NCBI RefSeq assembly: GCF_014645815.1
Contig: NZ_BMML01000002.1
Span: 573,924-637,923 of the forward strand
Reading direction: 5' to 3'
Length of the DNA: 64,000 bases
From: Streptomyces fuscichromogenes
GTDB taxonomy: Bacteria > Actinomycetota > Actinomycetes > Streptomycetales > Streptomycetaceae
Part shown: in pieces, positions 41,090-51,225 of the stretch
How the letters are laid out: each line of letters opens with the position of its first letter
How positions within the stretch are numbered: position 1 is the first letter of the stretch
Notes under the pieces: model-generated
The model's database searches: none
Seen by the model: only the letters and a program-made list of their open reading frames with translations
Told to the model about the DNA's origin: nothing
Position numbers and translations under genes: made by a program

Positions 41090-42370
41090 ATGGCAGTCCC
41101 CGCACCCGCACCCTCCTCGGCCTACGACCCGGCGTCAGCCGACCGCTGGGCCCCCGAACCCGACAAGCGCCCCGGCCGCACCGCCTTCCAGCGCGACCGC
41201 GCCCGCATCCTGCACTCCGCCGCCCTGCGCAGGCTCGCCGGCAAGACCCAGGTCGTCACCCCCGGCACCTCCGCCCAGGCATGGGACGCCAGCCCCCGCA
41301 CCCGCCTCACCCACTCCCTCGAATGCGCCCAGGTCGGCCGGGAACTGGGCGCCGCCCTCGGCTGCGACCCCGACCTCGTGGAGGCCGCCTGCCTCTCCCA
41401 CGACCTCGGCCACCCGCCCTTCGGCCACAACGGCGAGCACGCGCTGAACGAATTCGCCGACGACTGCGGCGGTTTCGAGGGCAACGCCCAGTCGCTGCGG
41501 CTGCTCACCCGCATCGAGCCCAAGCGGTTCACCCCCGAGGGCTCCGTCGGCCTCAACCTCACCCGCGCCGCCCTGGACGCGGCCACCAAGTACCCCTGGC
41601 CGCGCGGCGCGCACCCCACCGACCCGGCCTCGCGCAAGTTCGGGGTGTACGAGGACGACCGGCCGGTCTTCGACTGGGTCCGCAAGGAGGCCCCCGGCAC
41701 CCGCACCTGCTTCGAGGCCCAGGTCATGGACTGGTCGGACGACGTCGCCTACTCCGTGCACGACGTCGAGGACGGCCTGCACGCCGGTCACATCGACCCC
41801 GACTGCCTGTCCGCGGAGCCGGAACGGCAGGCGGTGTTCGCCGTCGCCGTCGGCCTGTACGTGCCCGCCGGCACCGACCCCGACGAACTCGCCGCCGCCC
41901 TCGACCGGCTCCAGGACGAGGAGTGGTGGCCGCACGGCTACGACGGCACCGCGGTCGCCCAGGCCCGCCTCAAGGACGCCACCAGCCAGCTCATCGGCCG
42001 GTTCTGCCTGGCCGCGGAGGGCGCCACCCGGGAGGCGTACGGCGGCGGCCGGCTCACCCGGTACGGCGCCGAACTCGTCGTACCGCGCGAGGCCAGAATG
42101 GAGTGCGCGGTACTCAAGGCCATCGCCCACCGGTACGTCATGCAGCGCGACGAGCAGGAGCGGCTCCGCGCCGACCAGCGGGTCGTCGTCGCCGAACTCG
42201 CCGAGGCGCTCACCGCCCGCGCGCCCGACGGACTCGACCCGCAGTTCCGGGCGCTGTTCGAAACTGCCGACGACGACCACGCCCGCAAGCGGGTGATCGT
42301 CGATCAGATCGCGTCGCTCACCGACGCGTCCGCGCGGTCGCTGCACGCGCGACTGACGGGACGTATGTGA
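41090..42370 (+). CDS. dgt: dGTP triphosphohydrolase-like HD protein
   Basis: 426 residues from ATG 41090. The HD-domain metal ligands are His75 in [15 protein letters not shown], His104-Asp105 in [20 protein letters not shown], and the later Asp in [18 protein letters not shown]. This is the dGTPase/dNTPase family, which hydrolyses dNTPs to deoxynucleosides and triphosphate and so tunes the dNTP pool. TACTGT at 41078-41083 ends only six bases before the ATG and there is no ribosome binding site, so the mRNA is probably leaderless. It lies two genes upstream of dnaG, an order common in actinomycetes. Confidence 0.95.
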   Translation: MAVPAPAPSSAYDPASADRWAPEPDKRPGRTAFQRDRARILHSAALRRLAGKTQVVTPGTSAQAWDASPRTRLTHSLECAQVGRELGAALGCDPDLVEAACLSHDLGHPPFGHNGEHALNEFADDCGGFEGNAQSLRLLTRIEPKRFTPEGSVGLNLTRAALDAATKYPWPRGAHPTDPASRKFGVYEDDRPVFDWVRKEAPGTRTCFEAQVMDWSDDVAYSVHDVEDGLHAGHIDPDCLSAEPERQAVFAVAVGLYVPAGTDPDELAAALDRLQDEEWWPHGYDGTAVAQARLKDATSQLIGRFCLAAEGATREAYGGGRLTRYGAELVVPREARMECAVLKAIAHRYVMQRDEQERLRADQRVVVAELAEALTARAPDGLDPQFRALFETADDDHARKRVIVDQIASLTDASARSLHARLTGRM

Positions 42371-42528
42371 ACAGTTCGTGACTCTCCGCGACTCCCTGTG
42401 GCCTGATCGGGTCATGATCGAGTCAGCGGGGGTCACTCCCCCTTCCCGCATCACGCTGCGTGCGGGAGGCTCACAGTGCGGCGCATGTGGGCGGCATATG
42501 TGGCGGCACCCTTACGAGGAGGCACCAA

Positions 42529-43794
42529 GTGGTCGACGCGGACCAGACATTCGTCATCGTCGGAGGCGGACTCGCCGGCGCGAAGGCGGCCGAGACGCTC
42601 CGAGCCGAGGGCTTCACCGGCCGGGTGATACTGATCTGCGACGAACGCGACCACCCCTACGAGCGGCCGCCGCTCTCCAAGGGGTACCTGCTCGGCAAGG
42701 CGGAACGCGACAGCGTCTTCGTGCACGAGCCCGCCTGGTACGCGCAGCACGACATCGAACTGCACCTCGGCCAGACCGTGGACCACATCGACCGCGCCGC
42801 GAAGACCGTCCGGTTCGGTGACGACGGCACCCTCGTGCGCTACGACAAGCTGCTGCTCGCCACCGGAGCGGAGCCCCGCCGCCTCGACATCCCCGGCACC
42901 GACCTGGCCGGCGTCCACCACCTGCGCCGCCTCGCGCACGCCGAGCGCCTCAAGGGCGTCCTCGCCGCGCTCGGCCGGGACAACGGACACCTCGTCATCG
43001 CGGGCGCCGGCTGGATCGGCCTGGAGGTCGCGGCGGCGGCCCGGACGTACGGTGCCGAGGTCACCGTCATCGAACACGGCCCGACCCCGCTGCACAGCGT
43101 GCTCGGCCCCGAACTGGGCAACGTCTTCGCCCAGCTGCACCGGGAGCACGGGGTCCGCTTCCACTTCGGGGCGCGGCTCACCGAGATCGTCGGCCAGGAC
43201 GGCATGGTGCTCGCCGCGCGCACCGACGACGGCGAGGAGCACCCGGCGCACGACGTCCTCGCGGCGATCGGCGCGGCGCCGCGGGTCGGACTGGCCGAGG
43301 CGGCCGGGCTGGAGCTCGTCGACCGGGCGTCCGGCGGGGGCATCGCGGTCGACGAACGGCTGCGGACCTCCGACCCGGACATCTACGCGGCCGGCGACGT
43401 GGCCGCCTTCCCGAACGCGCTGTTCGACACGAGGCTCCGCGTGGAGCACTGGGCCAACGCGCTGAACGGCGGCCCGGCGGCGGCCCGCGCCATGCTGGGG
43501 CAGGACGTCACGTACGACCGGGTGCCCTACTTCTTCACCGACCAGTACGACCTGGGCATGGAGTACAGCGGGTGGGCGCCGCCGGGGTCGTACGACCAGG
43601 TGGTGATCCGCGGGGACGTGGGCAAGCGGGAGTTCATCGCGTTCTGGGCGAAGGAGGGGCGGGTGCTGGCCGGGATGAACGTGAACGTGTGGGATGTCAC
43701 AGAGCCGATCCAGAAGCTGATCACTTCGGGGGCTGTGGTGGACACCGACGCGTTGGCGGATCCGCATGTGCCGTTGGACAGCCTGGGCGCCTAG
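42529..43794 (+). CDS. FAD-dependent ferredoxin/rubredoxin-reductase-like oxidoreductase
   Basis: 421 residues from GTG 42529, with AGGAGG six bases upstream. The FAD-binding VIVGGGLAGAKAAETLRAEG opens the protein, with LLLATGAEPRRLDIPG and the second NAD(P)H-binding glycine motif LVIAGAGWIGLEVAAAARTYG. DIYAAGDVAAFPN binds FAD ribityl. The C-terminal reductase domain contains PYFFTDQYDLGMEYSGWA. It matches the ferredoxin reductases that serve P450 or dioxygenase systems, but no partner gene is adjacent. It lies between dgt and dnaG. Confidence 0.93.
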   Translation: MVDADQTFVIVGGGLAGAKAAETLRAEGFTGRVILICDERDHPYERPPLSKGYLLGKAERDSVFVHEPAWYAQHDIELHLGQTVDHIDRAAKTVRFGDDGTLVRYDKLLLATGAEPRRLDIPGTDLAGVHHLRRLAHAERLKGVLAALGRDNGHLVIAGAGWIGLEVAAAARTYGAEVTVIEHGPTPLHSVLGPELGNVFAQLHREHGVRFHFGARLTEIVGQDGMVLAARTDDGEEHPAHDVLAAIGAAPRVGLAEAAGLELVDRASGGGIAVDERLRTSDPDIYAAGDVAAFPNALFDTRLRVEHWANALNGGPAAARAMLGQDVTYDRVPYFFTDQYDLGMEYSGWAPPGSYDQVVIRGDVGKREFIAFWAKEGRVLAGMNVNVWDVTEPIQKLITSGAVVDTDALADPHVPLDSLGA

Positions 43795-43823
43795 TGGGTT
43801 GCCGGGGACTGTGGTGTCGCGGG

Positions 43824-43876
43824 TGCGGCGCCGTCGTGGTTGCTCACGGAGTTCCCCGCGCCCCTTCGGGGCGCTT
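43824..43876 (+). repeat. Dispersed intergenic repeat, copy 2
   Basis: It starts TGCGGCGCCGTCGTGG like copy 1 and ends GCGCCCCTTCGGGGCGC, with AGTTCCCC before the palindrome. It begins 30 bases after the reductase stop. Its 3' end lies 21 bases before the dnaG GTG, so it probably overlaps the dnaG promoter. Confidence 0.8.
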
Positions 43877-43897
43877 GAGTGACCGTAGAATTCATCC

Positions 43898-45808
43898 GTG
43901 GCTGGACGGATCAATGACGAGGATGTGAAGGCGGTTCGGGACGCGGTCCCGATCGACGCCGTTGTGTCCGAGTACCTTCAGCTGCGCAACGCGGGCGGCG
44001 GGAACCTCAAGGGACTCTGCCCGTTCCACGACGAGAAGTCGCCGTCCTTCCAGGTCAGCCCGAGCAAGGGACTCTTCCACTGCTTCGGCTGCCAGGAGGG
44101 CGGTGACACCCTCACCTTCGTGATGAAGGTGGACCACCTCTCCTTCTCGGAGGCGGTCGAGCGGCTGGCCGCCCGCGTCGGCATCACCCTGCGTTACGAG
44201 GAGGGCGGGTACAACCCGTCCCACCAGCGCGGGGAGCGGATCCGGCTGGTCGAGGCGCACAAGATCGCCGCCGTCTGGTACGCCGAGCAGCTCGCCACCG
44301 GCCCCGAGGCCGAGACCGGCCGGGTCTTCCTGGCCGAACGCGGCTTCGACCAGGCCGCCGCCGTCCACTTCGGCGTCGGCTACAGCCCCCAGGGCTGGGA
44401 CCACCTCACCCGCTATCTGCGCGGCCAGGGCTTCACCGACAAGGAACTGCTGCTGTCGGGGCTGTCGCAGGAGGGCAGGCGGGGTCCCATCGACCGGTTC
44501 CGGGGCAGGCTCATGTGGCCGATCCGGGACATCGGCGGCGAGGTCGTCGGCTTCGGTGCCCGCAAGCTGTACGAGGCGGACAACGGGCCCAAGTACCTCA
44601 ACACGCCCGACACCGCGATCTACAAGAAGTCCCAGGTCCTGTACGGCATCGACCTCGCCAAGCAGAGCATCGCGAAGGCCAGCCGGGCGGTCGTGGTCGA
44701 GGGCTACACCGACGTCATGGCCTGCCACCTGGCCGGGGTCACGACCGCGATCGCCACCTGCGGTACCGCCTTCGGCGGCGAGCACATCAAGATCCTGCGC
44801 CGGCTGCTGATGGACAACGGCTCGGCCCGGGTGATCTTCACCTTCGACGGCGACGCGGCCGGGCAGAAGGCGGCCCTGCGCGCCTTCGAGGACGACCAGA
44901 AGTTCGCCGCCGAGACGTACATCGCCATCGCCCCCGACGGCATGGACCCCTGCGAGCTGCGCCTGGCCAAGGGCGACGAGGCGGTCGCCGACCTGGCCGA
45001 ACCCCGCACCCCGCTGTTCGAGTTCGCGCTCCGCCAGATCGTCGCCCGCTACGACCTGGACACCCCGGCGGGCCGCGCCGCCGCGCTCGACGAGGCGGCG
45101 CCGATCGTCGCCCGGATCAAGAACAGCGGTGCCCAGCACGAGGTCGCCGTCCAACTCGCCGGAATGCTCGGCATCCTCGACACCCAGTTCGTGGTCAAGC
45201 GGGTGGCCCAGCTGGCCCGCTGGGCCCGCGAGAAGGGCGGCGGCAGGGAGACCGGTGCGGCCCGCGGGCCGCAGCAGCCGTCGTACGACACCGCCGGCTC
45301 GCGTCCCGCCGTCTCCGGCCCCGCCCTCAACCTCCGCAACGCCGTCTTCGCCACCGAGCGCGAGCTGCTGAAGCTCGCCCTGCAGCGCCCCGAGCTGGTC
45401 TCCCCGGCCTTCGACGCGTACGGCATCGACGAGTTCACCGCCGAGCCGTACGCGGCCGTACGGCGGACCATCATGGAGGCGGGCGGCGCCGAGTACGGCG
45501 TCCAGGATCCGCAGGAATACCTGGTCCGGGTCCGTGACACGGCCGCCGACGACACGGTCCGCGCGATGGTCACCGAACTCGCCGTCGAGGCGATCATGCG
45601 CCGCACGGTCGACGAGAACTACGCGGGCGAACAACTCGTGACCGTCCGCCGCCGGGCCGTGGACCGCCGTATCCACGAGATCCAGATCACCCTCACCCGC
45701 CTCGGCAATGGCGGCGACCCGGCCCAACTCGCCTCCGTGCAGAACGAGTTGTGGGTCCTCCAGCAGTACGGACAGGCACTGCGCGAGCAGGGCCCGGCCG
45801 CCCTCTGA
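43898..45808 (+). CDS. dnaG: DNA primase
   Basis: 636 residues from GTG 43898. The N-terminal CHC2 zinc finger has Cys41, His44, Cys62 and Cys65 in [12 protein letters not shown] and [12 protein letters not shown]. The catalytic core has VGFGARKL and the TOPRIM residues Glu in [16 protein letters not shown] and Asp-Gly-Asp in [14 protein letters not shown]. The C-terminal helicase-binding region begins near residue 480. It synthesises RNA primers for replication with DnaB. TAGAAT at 43886-43891 ends six bases before the GTG and no ribosome binding site is seen, so translation is probably leaderless. It is followed by hrdA. Confidence 0.97.
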   Translation: MAGRINDEDVKAVRDAVPIDAVVSEYLQLRNAGGGNLKGLCPFHDEKSPSFQVSPSKGLFHCFGCQEGGDTLTFVMKVDHLSFSEAVERLAARVGITLRYEEGGYNPSHQRGERIRLVEAHKIAAVWYAEQLATGPEAETGRVFLAERGFDQAAAVHFGVGYSPQGWDHLTRYLRGQGFTDKELLLSGLSQEGRRGPIDRFRGRLMWPIRDIGGEVVGFGARKLYEADNGPKYLNTPDTAIYKKSQVLYGIDLAKQSIAKASRAVVVEGYTDVMACHLAGVTTAIATCGTAFGGEHIKILRRLLMDNGSARVIFTFDGDAAGQKAALRAFEDDQKFAAETYIAIAPDGMDPCELRLAKGDEAVADLAEPRTPLFEFALRQIVARYDLDTPAGRAAALDEAAPIVARIKNSGAQHEVAVQLAGMLGILDTQFVVKRVAQLARWAREKGGGRETGAARGPQQPSYDTAGSRPAVSGPALNLRNAVFATERELLKLALQRPELVSPAFDAYGIDEFTAEPYAAVRRTIMEAGGAEYGVQDPQEYLVRVRDTAADDTVRAMVTELAVEAIMRRTVDENYAGEQLVTVRRRAVDRRIHEIQITLTRLGNGGDPAQLASVQNELWVLQQYGQALREQGPAAL

Positions 45809-46073
45809 GCCCCGGCCGGCCGGCAGGATAACCGCGCGGTCACGGGCCGGACGCAAAAAGTCACCGCACGCCCCTCGTGGCGGCGATGTGTCTTACCCCA
45901 CACTGGGGGCGGTGCCTGAGTCCTCGGAGCGCGGCCGGCCCGTCATCGACGGGTCCCACACCCCCGCCGTTCCACTCATCGCGTACGGGACGGACAGCGG
46001 CGAGGCCGTCGTCTCCGCCCCCGAAGTACCGCTGCCGCACCCCCTGGCAGCGATCATCCTGGAGGTCGCCCCC
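45809..46073 (+). promoter_or_regulatory. Upstream region of hrdA
   Basis: 265 bases between the dnaG stop and GTG 46074. The first part (about 45845-45895) has short AT-richer words (GCAAAAAGTCA, GTGTCTTACC) that could carry the promoter. From 45888 the hrdA frame is open with coding-like third positions, so a longer HrdA with the N-terminus [13 protein letters not shown] cannot be ruled out. Confidence 0.4.
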
Positions 46074-47213
46074 GTGCAGACCCAGACCCTGACCCAGACA
46101 GACGGCAGCAGCACGCTCACGGACGAACCGGAAGCCGACAGCGGCGGCTGTGCCGGCGTACCGCCGCAGAGCCGGGCCACGCTGCACCCCGAGACCGAGC
46201 CGGAGGGCCCGCCCGCGGACGAACTCGCGGCCGACGCCCCCGACCCGGAGCCCGAGACCGAGCCCGCCGAGCAGCCGGCCGCCGTCCGTGCCGACACCGG
46301 CGGCCCGTCCTCGGACCTGTTCCGCCAGTACCTGCGCGAGATCGGCCGCATCCCGCTGCTCACGGCCGCCGAGGAGGTCGAACTCGCCCGCCGCGTCGAG
46401 GCCGGTCTGTTCGCCGAGGAGAAGCTGAGCGGCGCCCCCGACCTCGACAGCGAGCTGGCGCTGGACCTGGACCGGCTGGTCGTCATGGGGCGGATGGCCA
46501 AGCGCCGCCTCATCGAGGCGAACCTGCGGCTGGTGGTGTCGGTCGCGAAGCGGTACGTCGGCCGCGGCCTGACCATGCTCGACCTGGTGCAGGAGGGAAA
46601 CCTCGGCCTGATCCGCGCCGTCGAGAAGTTCGACTACGCCCGCGGCTACAAGTTCTCGACGTACGCGACCTGGTGGATCCGCCAGGCCATGTCCCGGGCC
46701 CTGGCCGACCAGGCCCGCACCATCCGGGTGCCGGTGCACGTGGTGGAGCTGATCAACCGGGTCGTCCGGGTCCAGCGCCGGATGCTCCAGGAACGGGGCT
46801 ACGAGCCGACGTCCGACGAGGTCGCCGCGCATCTGGATCTGCCGCCGGAGAGGGTGGGCGAGGTGCTGCGGCTCGCCCAGGAACCGGTGTCGCTGCACGC
46901 CCCCGTCGGCGAGGAGGACGACGTCGCCCTCGGTGACCTCATCGAGGACGGCGACGCGGCGAGCCCGGTCGAGTCGGCGGCGTTCCTGCTGCTGCGGGAG
47001 CACCTGGAGGCGGTGCTGTCCACGCTCGGGGAGCGGGAGCGGAAGGTGGTCCAGCTGCGGTACGGGCTGGCCGACGGGCGGCCTCGGACGCTGGAGGAGA
47101 TCGGCCGGATCTTCGGGGTGACGCGGGAACGGATCCGGCAGATCGAGTCGAAGACCTTGAACAAGCTGCGGGATCACGCGTTCGCGGATCAGCTGAGGGG
47201 CTATCTGGACTGA
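46074..47213 (+). CDS. hrdA: Group 2 (primary-like) sigma factor HrdA
   Basis: 379 residues from GTG 46074, chosen because GGAGGT lies seven bases upstream. An in-frame GTG at 45888 has no ribosome binding site and would add 62 residues. An acidic N-terminus of about 80 residues precedes regions 1.2-4.2: [74 protein letters not shown] segment 3, and [20 protein letters not shown]. The long region 1.1 of HrdB is missing. The position next to dnaG matches hrdA of S. coelicolor. HrdA overlaps HrdB in promoter recognition and is not essential. Confidence 0.88.
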   Translation: MQTQTLTQTDGSSTLTDEPEADSGGCAGVPPQSRATLHPETEPEGPPADELAADAPDPEPETEPAEQPAAVRADTGGPSSDLFRQYLREIGRIPLLTAAEEVELARRVEAGLFAEEKLSGAPDLDSELALDLDRLVVMGRMAKRRLIEANLRLVVSVAKRYVGRGLTMLDLVQEGNLGLIRAVEKFDYARGYKFSTYATWWIRQAMSRALADQARTIRVPVHVVELINRVVRVQRRMLQERGYEPTSDEVAAHLDLPPERVGEVLRLAQEPVSLHAPVGEEDDVALGDLIEDGDAASPVESAAFLLLREHLEAVLSTLGERERKVVQLRYGLADGRPRTLEEIGRIFGVTRERIRQIESKTLNKLRDHAFADQLRGYLD

Positions 47214-47219
47214 TTTCGG

Positions 47220-47274
47220 CTGCGGGTGCGTGGGGGTTGCTCGCGCAGTTCCCCGCGCCCCTTACGGGGCGCTT
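47220..47274 (+). repeat. Dispersed intergenic repeat, copy 3
   Basis: It reads CTGCGGGTGCGTGGGGGTTG, then CTCGCGCAGTTCCCC, then the palindrome GCGCCCCTTACGGGGCGC. It starts seven bases after the hrdA stop, between convergent genes. Confidence 0.8.
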
Positions 47275-47305
47275 CGCCCGCCGCTCCTTCTCAGCCGCGG
47301 GCAGG

Positions 47306-47324
47306 CGTGCCGCAGGGCGGCACG
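47306..47324. terminator. Hairpin between hrdA and ABC exporter genes
   Basis: CGTGCCGC and GCGGCACG form a perfect 8-bp stem with the loop AGG, between two convergent transcription units. Confidence 0.55.
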
Positions 47325-47400
47325 GGTGGGCGCGGGCGGTACCCCGCAAGCGCGGGCAAGTGAAACCCCCCGCCCCGCGCCCACGACGCACCGCACCCGC

Positions 47401-49329
47401 TCAGTCCACCTCTGCCACCGCCTGCGCGAACTGCGCCTTGTACAGCCGGGCGTACGCCCCGTCCGCGGCCAGCAGGTCCGCGTGCGCGCCCTGTTCCACG
47501 ATCGACCCGTTCTCCATCACCAGGATGGTGTCCGCGTCCCGGATCGTCGACAGCCGGTGGGCGATGACGAACGACGTCCGGCCGTCCGCCAGTTTGGCCA
47601 TCGCCTTCTGGATCAGGACCTCGGTGCGGGTGTCGACCGACGACGTCGCCTCGTCGAGCACCAGGATCGTCGGGTCGGACAGGAACGCCCGCGCGATGGT
47701 GATGAGCTGTTTCTCACCGGCGCTGACGCCCGTGCCCTCGTCGTCGATGACCGTGTCGTAGCCGTCGGGGAGGGTCCGGACGAACCGGTCCGCGTGGGCC
47801 GCCCGTGCGGCCTCCTCGATCTCGCCCCGGGTGACCTCGCGCGCGGAGCCGTACGCGATGTTCTCCGCGATCGAGCCGCCGAACAGCCAGGTGTCCTGGA
47901 GCACCATGCCGATCCCGGCCCGCAGTTCGTTGCGGGACATGCGGGTGATGTCGACGCCGTCGAGGGTGATCCGGCCGCCGGAGACGTCGTAGAACCGCAT
48001 CAGCAGGTTGACGAGGGTGGTCTTGCCGGCGCCGGTCGGGCCGACGATCGCCACCGTGTGACCGGGCTCGACCGTCAGCGACAGGTCCTCGATGAGCGGC
48101 TTCTCCGGGTCGTACCGGAAGGAGACGTGCTCCAGGGCGACCAGGCCGCGCAGTTCGGCGGGACGCTCGCCCGGCACCGGGTCGGCCGTCTGCTCCTCCG
48201 CGTCGAGGAGTTCGAAGATCCGCTCGGCGGAGGCGACACCGGACTGCACCAGGTTGGCCATGGAGGCGACCTGGGTCAGCGGCATCGAGAACTGCCGGGA
48301 GTACTGGATGAAGGCCTGGACGTCACCGATGGAGAGCGAGCCCGACGCGACCCGCAGGCCGCCCACCACCGCGACCAGCACGTAGTTCAGGTTCGACACG
48401 AACATCATCAGCGGCTGCATCACACCGCTGTTGAACTGCGCCCTGAACCCGGCCTCGTACAGTGCCTCGTTCTGCTCGGCGAACTGCTGCGCCGACTCGT
48501 CCTGGCGGCCGAACACCTTCACCAGGGTGTGCCCGGTGTACATCTCCTCGACGTGGGCGTTCAGCTTGCCGGTGGTCCGCCACTGCTGCACGAAGTGCGG
48601 CTGCGAGCGCTTGCCGATGCGGGTGGCGACCAGGAAGGACAGCGGCACGGTGGCCAGGGCCACCAGCGCCAGGATCCAGGACACCCAGAACATCACCGCG
48701 AGCACGCCGATGATGGTGAGCAGCGAGTTGATGAGCTGGCCCATCGACTGCTGGAGGGTCTGGCCGATGTTGTCGATGTCGTTGGTGGCGCGGGAGAGCA
48801 CCTCGCCGCGCTGCCGCTTGTCGAAGTAGGACAGCGGCAGGCGGGACAGCTTCGCCTGGACGTCCTCGCGCATCCGGTACATCGTGCGGTTGACGGCCCG
48901 GTTGACCATCCGGGTCGCCACCGCCATCAGCAGGCCGGCGACGAGGTACGTACAGAGCGCGAACAGCAGGACGTGACCGACCCGGTCGAAGTCGATGCCC
49001 TTGCCCGGGGTGAAGTCGGTGCTCCTGAGCATGTCGGCGACCGTGTCCTGGCCGCGCTCGCGCATGCCCGCGAGGACCTGGTCCTTGGTGGTCCCGGCGG
49101 GCATCTGCTTGCCGATGACACCGGCGAAGACCAGGTCGGTGGCCTTGCCGAGGATCTTGGGGCCGATCACGTTGAGCGTGACGCTCGCCACCACGCAGAC
49201 CAGCAGCACGTAGATCGTGACGCGTTCGGGTTTGAACCGGGCGACCAGCCGTTTGCCCGAGTTCTTGAAGTCCATCGAGCGCTGGTCGGGGCCGCCCCCG
49301 GCCATCATGCGTCCCATGGGCCCGGCCAT
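47401..49329 (-). CDS. ABC exporter half-transporter, second subunit
   Basis: 642 residues from ATG 49329, overlapping the upstream stop by one base (TGATG). Six membrane helices (about 35-345, with a long first periplasmic loop near 75-115) precede the nucleotide-binding domain. The latter has Walker A GPTGAGKT, the Q-loop GMVLQDTWLF, a signature motif degenerated to VSAGEKQLITIAR (from LSGGQ), Walker B ILVLDEATSSVD and the switch His in IAHRLSTIRDAD. The pairing with the next gene and the one altered signature suggest a heterodimeric exporter of the MdlAB/TM287-288 type. The substrate is unknown. Confidence 0.94.
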   Translation of the reverse strand: MAGPMGRMMAGGGPDQRSMDFKNSGKRLVARFKPERVTIYVLLVCVVASVTLNVIGPKILGKATDLVFAGVIGKQMPAGTTKDQVLAGMRERGQDTVADMLRSTDFTPGKGIDFDRVGHVLLFALCTYLVAGLLMAVATRMVNRAVNRTMYRMREDVQAKLSRLPLSYFDKRQRGEVLSRATNDIDNIGQTLQQSMGQLINSLLTIIGVLAVMFWVSWILALVALATVPLSFLVATRIGKRSQPHFVQQWRTTGKLNAHVEEMYTGHTLVKVFGRQDESAQQFAEQNEALYEAGFRAQFNSGVMQPLMMFVSNLNYVLVAVVGGLRVASGSLSIGDVQAFIQYSRQFSMPLTQVASMANLVQSGVASAERIFELLDAEEQTADPVPGERPAELRGLVALEHVSFRYDPEKPLIEDLSLTVEPGHTVAIVGPTGAGKTTLVNLLMRFYDVSGGRITLDGVDITRMSRNELRAGIGMVLQDTWLFGGSIAENIAYGSAREVTRGEIEEAARAAHADRFVRTLPDGYDTVIDDEGTGVSAGEKQLITIARAFLSDPTILVLDEATSSVDTRTEVLIQKAMAKLADGRTSFVIAHRLSTIRDADTILVMENGSIVEQGAHADLLAADGAYARLYKAQFAQAVAEVD

Positions 49330-51062
49330 CAGGCGGCCTCCGCTTCCGTCAGCTGGGAGAGCACGATCTCCCGGTAGGTCTCGTTGCCGGCCATGAGTTC
49401 CTGGTGCCGGCCGGTGCCGACGACCCGTCCCTCGTCGAGGACGACGATCCGGTCGGCGTCCCTGATGGTCGCCACCCGCTGGGCGACGATGACGACGGTC
49501 GCCTCGGCCGTCTCCCGGCCGAGCGCGGCGCGCAGGGCCGCGTCGGTCGCGTAGTCGAGGGCGGAGAAGGAGTCGTCGAAGAGGTAGATCTCCGGTCGCT
49601 GCACGAGCGTACGGGCGATGGCGAGCCGCTGGCGCTGGCCGCCGGACACGTTCGTACCGCCCTGGGCGATGGGCGCGTTCAGCCCGCCCTCCAGCTTCTC
49701 GACGAAGCCCTTGGCCTGCGCCACCTGCAGCGCGTGCCAGAGCTCCTCGTCGGTGGCGTCCGGGTTGCCGTAGCGCAGATTGGTCGCGACGGTCCCGGCG
49801 AACAGGTACGGCTTCTGCGGGACCAGGCCCACGGTCTTCGCGAGCAGCTTCGGTTCGAGGCCGGAGACGTCCTCCCCGTCCACCAGGACCTGGCCGTCGG
49901 TGGCGTCGAAGAGGCGCGCCACCAGGCCGAGCAGGGTGGACTTGCCGCTGCCGGTGGAGCCGATCACGGCGGTCACCTCGCCGGGCCGGGCCACCAGGTC
50001 GACGGCCTTGAGCACCGGCTCCTCGGCACCCGGATAGCAGAAGCCCGCGGCCCGGATCTCCAGATGGCCGTGCCGGCGCAGCTCGGTGACCGGCGCGAGC
50101 GGCGGGACGACGCTGGACTCGGTGTCCAGGACCTCCTCGATGCGCTCGGCGCAGACCTCCGCGCGCGGCACCATCATGAACATGAAGGTGGCCATCATCA
50201 CGGACATCACGATCTGCATGAGGTAGGCGAGGAAGGCGGTCAGATCGCCGATCGCCATCTGGCCGCTGTCGATCCGCCGGGCACCGAACCACACCACGGC
50301 GATCGACGACACGTTCACCGTCGTCATGACGATCGGGAACATCAGCGCGAGCATGTTGCCGGTGGCCAGCTGCATCTCGGTCAGGTCGCCGTTGGCCTTC
50401 CCGAACCGGCCCTGCTCGTACTCGTCGCGCACGAACGCGCGGATCACCCGGTTGCCGGTGATCTGCTCGCGCAGCACCCGGTTCACCGTGTCGAGGCGCA
50501 CCTGCATGGCCCGGAACAGCGGCCGCAGCCGGCGCACGATCAGGGCGACGGAGATGCCCAGCACGGGTACGACGGCGACCAGCACCCCGGACAGCGGAAC
50601 GTCCAGGCCGAGGGCGAGCACGATGCCGCCGACGCACATGATGGGCGCCGACGCCATCAGGGTGAACGCCATCAGGACCAGCATCTGGACCTGCTGTACG
50701 TCGTTCGTCGTACGGGTGATGAGTGAGGGCGCCCCGAAGTGACCCACCTCACGCGAGGAGAAGGACTGCACCCGGTCGAAGACGGCGGTCCGCACGTCCC
50801 GGCCGAGCGCCGACGCGGTCCGGGCGCCGTAGTACACCGCACCGATGTTGCACACGACCTGTGCGAGCGAGATGCCGATCATCAGGGCACCGAAGGACAG
50901 GATGTAATCCGTGTCACCCTTCACGACGCCGTTGTCGATGATGTGTGCGTTGAGCGTGGGCAGGTAGAGAGTGGCGCAGGTCTGCAGGAACTGCAGCAGC
51001 ACCAGGATCGAGATGGGTTTCCTGTAGGGCCTGAGATAGGTCCGCAGAAGTCGTATGAGCAC
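49329..51062 (-). CDS. ABC exporter half-transporter, first subunit
   Basis: 577 residues from GTG 51062 (VLIRLLRTYLRPYRKP), with CGAGAGA upstream. GTG 51149 is in frame, but its ribosome binding site is too close. Six membrane helices are followed by the nucleotide-binding domain: Walker A GSTGSGKST, LVPQKPYLFAGTV, the canonical signature NVSGGQRQRLAIAR, Walker B IYLFDDSFSALD, and Gln instead of His at the switch (IVAQRVATIRDAD). The Asp after Walker B in place of the catalytic Glu makes this the degenerate-site partner. This fits a heterodimer with the downstream subunit. TGATG couples the two genes. Confidence 0.93.
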   Translation of the reverse strand: MLIRLLRTYLRPYRKPISILVLLQFLQTCATLYLPTLNAHIIDNGVVKGDTDYILSFGALMIGISLAQVVCNIGAVYYGARTASALGRDVRTAVFDRVQSFSSREVGHFGAPSLITRTTNDVQQVQMLVLMAFTLMASAPIMCVGGIVLALGLDVPLSGVLVAVVPVLGISVALIVRRLRPLFRAMQVRLDTVNRVLREQITGNRVIRAFVRDEYEQGRFGKANGDLTEMQLATGNMLALMFPIVMTTVNVSSIAVVWFGARRIDSGQMAIGDLTAFLAYLMQIVMSVMMATFMFMMVPRAEVCAERIEEVLDTESSVVPPLAPVTELRRHGHLEIRAAGFCYPGAEEPVLKAVDLVARPGEVTAVIGSTGSGKSTLLGLVARLFDATDGQVLVDGEDVSGLEPKLLAKTVGLVPQKPYLFAGTVATNLRYGNPDATDEELWHALQVAQAKGFVEKLEGGLNAPIAQGGTNVSGGQRQRLAIARTLVQRPEIYLFDDSFSALDYATDAALRAALGRETAEATVVIVAQRVATIRDADRIVVLDEGRVVGTGRHQELMAGNETYREIVLSQLTEAEAA

Positions 51063-51225
51063 GCTACGTCTCTCGGAGTCGGCGGTGGGGGCGGGTTCGC
51101 TTGCCCGCGAAGGCGGGGTCGCTTGCCCTAGGCCCCTATCGTCCGACACTCCACCCGCGTTACCTCAACCGATTAACCCGACAGCGGACGGACGCGGGCG
51201 TACGCGCGCGTTCGCTTCGTGGCGT

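Noticed and set aside
45708..46073. hrdA start at the first codon of the long open frame
   Set aside because: The frame begins inside dnaG, and neither 45708 nor 45888 has a ribosome binding site; GTG 46074 has GGAGGT at ideal spacing.
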